A model generated the notes under the pieces. That model was not told the origin of the DNA. It worked only from the letters and a program-made list of their open reading frames with translations, and did no database searches. A DNA stretch of 64,000 nucleotides, from NCBI GenBank assembly GCA_942159475.1, contig OW804097.1, positions 36,158,298 through 36,222,297 of the forward strand, in the 5' to 3' direction. The first letter of the stretch is position 1, and every line of letters begins with the position of its first letter. Positions 58,771-64,000 of the stretch are shown here, in pieces. The stretch is from Sthenelais limicola. Its lineage: Eukaryota; Annelida; Polychaeta; Phyllodocida; Sigalionidae. Made by a program: the position numbers and the translations under genes.

Positions 58771-58860
58771 GAATAGGGGATTTGCATGTGCCACTGCGCA
58801 TGTTGTTACAGTGCATCCTGGGATGGATTTTGATGAAATCTGACGCATTCAAAACATGAC
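58771..58860 (-). mobile_element. M5 element, one end only
   Basis: GAATAGGGGATTTGCATGTG, then CATCCTGGGATGGATTTTGA; corresponds to the right end of the 45470 copy, inverted. Confidence 0.65.
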
Positions 58861-59745
58861 ACCCAGCTAAATTGTACTAGAAAGTCATTACAATCAGGGT
58901 GTGGCAGGAGATAGGGACATGCCCTAGTCACAACATCGTTCTTTTGGCATATATGCCAACATTGCTTCCTGAATCAAGAAATGTTAAAAAAAAATAGTAT
59001 TCCTTCTCGTTGGTAAAGCAAAAGCACATGAAAGCAGACAATTGTTGTAAGAATAGACTATAGTGAAGTAAATTAAGATCATGCATGGCCGCATAATGAG
59101 TAATTCTTCCCGAGAGGGCGACGTTTGGTTTGACAAGGCCATTTTTTGGGGAGAATAAACCGGAGAATAAAACTGGTCAGGATCCATAGCTATCCATTTC
59201 TCGAATAAATGATAAACAAGCCCACCACGTGCTCCGAAACCAAGTCTGGGGCGACACACAGCGGATCCAAACAGCAACTGATTCTGAATTAGTGCTGTCG
59301 CCTCGTGGAAGCGTTCGGAACCTGTACTCCAGCTGAGCAGCAGGACTGCGTGTGACGATGAACCAAGGGCTATAATGCAGTAACGAGGAAACAAGGCTTA
59401 TAATTCTTTTAAAACACATGTTATTCATGTAATTATTGACAGTTTGTTGCACGCTCACCAGGGTGTTTGTCGTTGAGCCTTACAGATTATATTCTTTACA
59501 CAAAGACCAAGAAGTGCGAGACATGATTAAATAAATTTTAATCTTCATATATTGTCTTCATCTAGACTTTAATATCACCTACTAACTCAATGTATATGTT
59601 ATCTGACATGCCTACTTATATAGGTTAATATGTCCATTTGTAAGCCTGCTATAGATTCTTCCACACAAAAGTACGCTACGTCTACGGTCGTATCTTCTTC
59701 GCAGATTACTCTACGTGAATGCCATAGCTGTATTTACTATAAAAT
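58861..59745. other. Spacer with an unexplained GC-richer open stretch
   Basis: At about 58990-59460 two - strand frames stay open for 93-136 codons. One holds an N-glycosylation-like NQTS followed by a hydrophobic run, but no family can be named and no splice sites fit well. Confidence 0.35.
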
Positions 59746-59880
59746 ATATATGTGATGTGTTTCAGGTAAATGAGTCCCAAGTCGCAAATTTGATATTTTA
59801 TAAAATGTTTCTTTTACACGATCTCTTTATTGAAATGTTCTGATTTTTGCAGGGTTTTGCGCCCTTAGTCATATAAATCT
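59746..59880 (-). mobile_element. M3 element, one end only
   Basis: GTGATGTGTTTCAGGTAAAT, GAGTCCCAAGTCGCAAATT, then TCTCTTTATTGAAATGTTCT; matches the start of the 29545 copy and stops after about 135 bp. Confidence 0.78.
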
Positions 59881-60107
59881 ACTGTTCTCTCAATATAGAG
59901 GCCTACATAAAGTTCTACATAATTATATATCATGTTTTGTTGTTTGTATAAGTGTGACTCTTGTCTACTACCGGTAGAACATACTAAATAGTACATCAGC
60001 TATCGCAGACATGTCTGTCAGTTTGAAGGAGTGAATGGCGTCACCTCTTGGTCATATAGACATAGGATAATCATAATAACTTGGACCAGGGAATCACTAA
60101 ACATCAA

Positions 60108-60333
60108 GGGTAGAATATGCACAATTGGCTTTCACCAATCCCCTCAAATAACACAAATTTCAGACAGAAATCCGGTTCAAAATACAGTTCAATCTAACCA
60201 GACAAATTTATTGAATGAATACAATGCAGAAAACACTGAGATATACTCAGTGTTTATAATTTTCCACACTAATTTAGCAGAATTTGAGAGATCTGTAGAA
60301 ATGTAGATTGTGCATTTTCTGAAAATCTGACCC
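60108..60333 (-). mobile_element. M1 element, left tip deleted
   Basis: GGGTAGAATATGCACAATTG lacks about 10 terminal bases; right end CTGAAAATCTGACCC intact. Confidence 0.83.
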
Positions 60334-60472
60334 ATATGACCTCGTCGAGATACTCATAAGCGAGAAACAGGGCAGTTATCCACACTGCCACGTGCACTTT
60401 AAACGTATACTTTATCCCAGGATAAGTTAGAAGTGAGGGGGGTGGAAGGCAAGTTTGTTTGTTAATTAACTG

Positions 60473-60506
60473 CGCCCCCCCCCCCTCGCTCGCCCCCCCC
60501 CCCCCC
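60473..60506. repeat. Poly-C tracts
   Basis: Runs of 12 and about 15 C separated by TCGCTCG. Confidence 0.75.
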
Positions 60507-60556
60507 TGGTAGGGGTCATCGCCTATGTGGTTAGTAAAGAATTTGGACGCTTATAT

Positions 60557-60780
60557 GGGTCAGATTTTCAGAAAATGTACAATTGGCAGCTGTACACATT
60601 TAGTAAATTCTGCTAAGTTAGGTCAATAGTAGATACATTCGAGTATATTTGGCATTGCATTGATTCTAGCAATCTGTTTGGTTAGGTTGAACTGTATCTT
60701 GGATTTTATTTTTCTCTGAAATTTGGGTTATTTGAGAGGATTGTTGAAGGTGAATTGTACATTCTTTGGCAACTTCACCA
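60557..60780 (+). mobile_element. M1 element
   Basis: GGGTCAGATTTTCAGAAAAT at left; right end of alternative type (GGCAACTTCACC) with eroded tip. Confidence 0.86.
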
Positions 60781-60937
60781 AAATAGTATAGGGCTGTCAT
60801 GATTCCGACACTGCGCTGGTGATGGTTCTTAATTTCTTGATGGTATTACTCACTATATGTATCGATGTGGAAATAACTATATTTTGTTTCAATAAGTTTT
60901 ATTGGTAAAAGAATATATATTAAAATCTATATGGAAA

Positions 60938-61153
60938 TACTGTACAAACGTATTTATTTTCGCGCAGATAAATTTTCGCGCACTAAGTACTTTGACACCT
61001 TTTCGCGCTGATTTAAATTCGCGCAGCAAGGAAGTCTCAACCTTGTTTATGCAATAATTATACCTTTCGCGCAGGATTTATTTTCGTGCACAAAGGTGGG
61101 TGCACGAAAATAGTGAAAATAAATACTGCGCAAACATTAATACGTTCACAGTA
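60938..61153. mobile_element. Palindromic TTTTCGCGC-rich element
   Basis: Starts TACTGTACAAACGTATTTAT, ends AATACGTTCACAGTA. TTTTCGCGC and inverse units are spread through the interior. This class (TACTGTA ends, CGCGAAAAT body) recurs in many marine invertebrate genomes (from memory). TA lies at both edges. Confidence 0.72.
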
Positions 61154-61452
61154 CTGAATTTCTTACATGTTTAACAAGATTTATTGGTATAAGAATATAG
61201 GTTAAAATCGATCTGCACTTACTGAGAATATTGTTCTTGATACATAATGTAGTAGCTGAATAAAAATATTACATACAAAAAAACATTATCACCTCCTCGA
61301 GCTAACTGCATGTGTTAGACTATGGACAGTCTGAAGGAGCTGTTTTAAGTTATTTTTTTACAATAGCGACCGAGATCCTATCTAGAGCTTTATCAATGAG
61401 TTATAAGCATACAATGTACTTAACCAGACAATTGCTAAACAAAAAGGCGCAT

Positions 61453-61865
61453 AAATGTGATGTGTTCCAGGAATGTGAGTCACAAGTCGCAAAATTGATT
61501 TTTTTCAACATGTCTTTTCTACAAGAACTCTTCATTGAAATGTTCCGATTTGTACAGGGTGCAGCACTTATAGCAAATGAATCCATACCAACTTGCGGGA
61601 CATTGAATTAAATATATCCTTGCGTTTTGAAGGCCTTAGTATGGTGTATATCAACTTATTTTACTGGTAATTACCCATCCAGAAAAAATGTAAACTTCTT
61701 TTTTAAAAAATTAAAATATCAAACTTAAAATATAGAAATACTTATTAGGTGTCCTAGTGTTTACTATCATTGGAATCAGCTTGATCGCCTCTTTTCAAAT
61801 ATGGTGATATCTCAAAATCCATATTTTGCGACTTATGACTCATTTTCTTAAAACGGATCACAAAT
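61453..61865 (-). mobile_element. M3 element
   Basis: Same orientation as the 29545 copy, ends TGTTCCAGGAATGTGAGTCA and GACTCATTTTCTTAAAACGG; full length. Confidence 0.85.
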
Positions 61866-61973
61866 AAAGTTCATAATTATCCTTTATAGTTTATTGGAGG
61901 CCAATTCGCACAAGACAAACATGTCCGCTTATATAAAATAATGGACTATCAATCATGGAAAATACATTCCCTC

Positions 61974-62189
61974 CAGTCTAGGCCCAAAGTTGAGTGAGTC
62001 CCTTCAAACGGAGGGAAAGCCTCTCGCCTCAAACCGCAAAGTGCCATTATAATTCCATTATAAGACCGCAATATGTCATTATATTCCCATTAGAACGCCT
62101 AGTCTTGGCAAGGAAACCGATTAGCGAAGTAGGCGTCCGATCACTGGCATACCATTTTTTATCTGATCTGAGGGTTTGGACCTAGACTG
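61974..62189 (-). mobile_element. M2 element
   Basis: CAGTCTAGGCCCAAAGTTGA to GGTTTGGACCTAGACTG; the best conserved pair of terminal repeats in the window. Confidence 0.88.
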
Positions 62190-62208
62190 GCTCCATATTA
62201 CCAATGAC

Positions 62209-62358
62209 ACATATCTGGGTATATTTAGCATTGTGTGGTTTTAAAATATCTGTTCTGCTATATATTAAACTGAATTTTCAAGCTCATTTTTGTCTTAAAT
62301 CTTGGTTATTGGAGAGAATTATTGAAGGTCAATTGTACATTCTCTAACAATCTGACCC
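62209..62358 (+). mobile_element. M1 element, right half only
   Basis: Begins at the internal TATCTGGGTATATTTAGCAT and ends TCTCTAACAATCTGACCC. Abuts M2, so the left half may have been lost when M2 inserted or by deletion. Confidence 0.8.
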
Positions 62359-62880
62359 TATTACAGTGCAATGCGTATATGTCCGAAGATTAAAAATAAA
62401 TGCGGGACGGACGTAAGTGTCTAAGTTCGCGGAAATGCTATCATATATTACTGATACCATGTCCCTGCTTTATTGCATGAAATACGACCAGAGATAACTT
62501 GGGTAAACATTGTTTTTAGCTGAGGGAACAAGGAAGAAAAAATCAAGGAAGGAGGACAACGAGGAATCCTACTGAGATGAAAACCATAAACAATTAAGTT
62601 ATGGTAGCGTTTATCGCCCTGTTTCTCCGGGGCGGGATGGCTAGGCCCTAGCAGTGTGTGAAACCGCAGGGCCCTGGAGACTGTCCCCTGCCCCCCTTTT
62701 ATCACCACAAATAATGGCAGAGGGCAAAATAGTTCTACTGATTTCAGTTTGATCACGTAGGCCCCTCAGTACAGTGGAAGTTAAAAGTTTGCTTAACATT
62801 ACTGTAATTCAGGAGATTCAGGAAATTTACAATTTATTAATAGTTTGTTGATATCCTTTTTACAATAAGGGCTATTTGGG

Positions 62881-62940
62881 TTTGAGGCCAGAGGCTTCGC
62901 CTTCATTTGAAGGGACTATCTCAACTTTGGGCCTAGACTG
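62881..62940 (+). mobile_element. M2 element, right end only
   Basis: TTTGAGGCCAGAGGCTTCGC to TTTGGGCCTAGACTG, 60 bp. Confidence 0.78.
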
Positions 62941-63060
62941 CATACTTCTGAGACTTCTCACACTCAAGAGGGCTATGAAATGACCGAATGGACCCGGAGA
63001 TAACCCCAGGGCATGGAGGGGATACCACAAAAATAAAAATAACACCATTTTAAGACTTCT

Positions 63061-63175
63061 AATTATAAACACTCTTGAGTAAAAATGTGTTTCAGTTTCA
63101 CATTCTGTCTGAAGGACATGTAGTACTTATCACGCGTTGATTGACAAGTGCAATAGCGATAAAAGAATCACAATA
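63061..63175 (+). repeat. Duplicated segment, copy 1
   Basis: ATTATAAACACTCTTGAGTA through CGTTGATTGACAAGTGCA and ATAGCGATAAAAGAATCACAATA. The same text recurs at 63403-63498 and, after an M1 insertion, at 63736-63760. Confidence 0.85.
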
Positions 63176-63402
63176 CAGTCTAGGCCCAAAAGATGAGAGT
63201 GTCCCTTCAAACGGAGGGAAACTCTTTCGCCTGAAACCGCAAAGTGCCAATATCCGGGGCCATCATAATTCCACTAAACCGCAAAATGTAATTATAGTCC
63301 CATTAGAACGCCTAGTTCTAGGCGAGAAAACAGATTAGCGAAGTCGGGGTCAAATCACTGACATATCATTCTTATCTGATCTGAGGGTTTGGACCTGGAC
63401 TG
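63176..63402 (-). mobile_element. M2 element
   Basis: CAGTCTAGGCCCAAAAGATG to GGTTTGGACCTGGACTG, with about 14 extra bases (ATATCCGGGGCCAT) inside. It lies exactly between the two copies of the duplicated segment. Confidence 0.87.
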
Positions 63403-63760
63403 AATTATAAATACTCTTGAGTAAAAATATGTTTCCATTTCGCATTCTGTCTAAAGGACATGTAGTACTTATAACGCGTTGATTGACAAGTGCAGTACAT
63501 GGGTCAGATCTTCAGAAAATGTACAATTGGCCTTCACCAATCCTCTCAAATAACACAAATTTGAAACGAAAATCAGGTTCGAAATACAGTTCAACATGAC
63601 CAGACAGATTTATTGAATGAATACAATACAGAATATACTCAGATATACCTAGTATTTATCATTTTCCACTCTAATTTAGCAGAATTTGATAGATGTGTAG
63701 AACTATAAAATGTGCATTTTCTGAAAATCTGACCCATATAGCGATACAAGAATCACAATA
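63403..63760 (+). repeat. Duplicated segment, copy 2, carrying an M1 element
   Basis: Matches copy 1 up to GACAAGTGCA, then holds M1 at 63501-63735, then resumes ATAGCGATACAAGAATCACAATA. Confidence 0.85.
63501..63735 (-). mobile_element. M1 element inserted in the duplicated segment
   Basis: GGGTCAGATCTTCAGAAAAT to CTGAAAATCTGACCC; flanks ACAT and ATAT. Copy 1 of the host segment lacks it. Confidence 0.9.
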
Positions 63761-64000
63761 GCGTTTTCAGCAATGAGTACAATGAGGAAGTGTAGTGAGA
63801 CCTGAATATATGCGACGTGAACGTACACCAACTGTATAGTGCTTAACGACTCATACATCCCCCATTCATATTCAACATGTCGGAAATTATAAATATGCTC
63901 CCTTCAAAAAACAGCTTCATGTTTTGCCAGAACATCCGTCACTGCGTTGGACAAGCTACCCCGGTCGCTCGTTCGCCCGTCCCCCCACTCACATAGATCC
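63761..64000. other. Right edge, nothing recognised
   Basis: No repeat family or gene seen in the last 240 bases. Confidence 0.5.

Noticed and set aside
58984..59458. Possible receptor N-terminus with a membrane segment on the - strand
   Set aside because: Only a glycosylation-like site and a hydrophobic run; no second membrane segment, no usable splice signal and no family match.
13106..63735. CRISPR-like spacing of a repeated motif
   Set aside because: The repeats are whole transposons with inverted ends, target duplications and irregular spacing in a eukaryotic genome.

Overview
The window looks like nuclear DNA of a marine invertebrate deuterostome, most likely an echinoderm. The genes are intron-rich, with GT-AG introns of 0.2-2 kb. 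The background is AT-rich, and GGCCTA/TAGGCCTA strings are frequent at 18-25 kb. That taxon call is inference; nothing here fixes a species.

Three protein genes can be assembled exon by exon. (1) 506-6412, + strand: the 3' part of an aryl hydrocarbon receptor (AhR/spineless) gene, from the second half of PAS-B to the stop; the bHLH, PAS-A and early PAS-B exons lie off the left edge. (2) 15264-19568, - strand: a complete five-exon gene for a 167-residue CFAP97D (hemingway family) ciliary protein. (3) 28079-32805, - strand: a complete six-coding-exon bestrophin of 646 residues, possibly with an upstream 5' UTR exon at 35237-35387. A non-LTR retrotransposon with an open 554-residue reverse transcriptase frame lies at 20624-22288, - strand, between genes 2 and 3. 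The three genes have no evident shared pathway; they are ordinary neighbours.

The rest, especially 33-64 kb, is a gene desert packed with small non-autonomous DNA transposons. Families named here: M1, about 235 bp, ends GGGTCAG...CTGACCC, 4-bp target duplications, about 40 copies or fragments, nearly all right of 13 kb; M2, about 212 bp, ends CAGTCTAGG.../CACTCTAGG..., TA-flanked where intact, 12 copies; M3, about 415 bp, ends containing AGGAAAATGAGTCACAAGTC, 4 copies plus a fragment; M4, about 115 bp hairpins, twice in the last AhR intron; M5, about 190 bp, ends AATAGGGGAGTTGCAT, 3 copies; and single palindromic elements at 37120, 43774, 46588 and 60938. M1 strand is given as + when the end reading GGCAGCTCTACACATTTAG is on the left, and - when the end reading TTCACCAATCCTCTCAAATA is on the left. 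M2 strand is + when the end followed by CCAAACCCTCAGATCAG is on the left.

No transposase gene for any of these families, no tRNA or rRNA gene and no CRISPR array was seen. The most unusual content is the M1 swarm: its site preference, mixed end types, one copy flanked by a 14-bp duplication, adjacent copies sharing one target sequence, a filled site beside its near-empty duplicate, and an inverted pair bracketing a CFAP97D exon.
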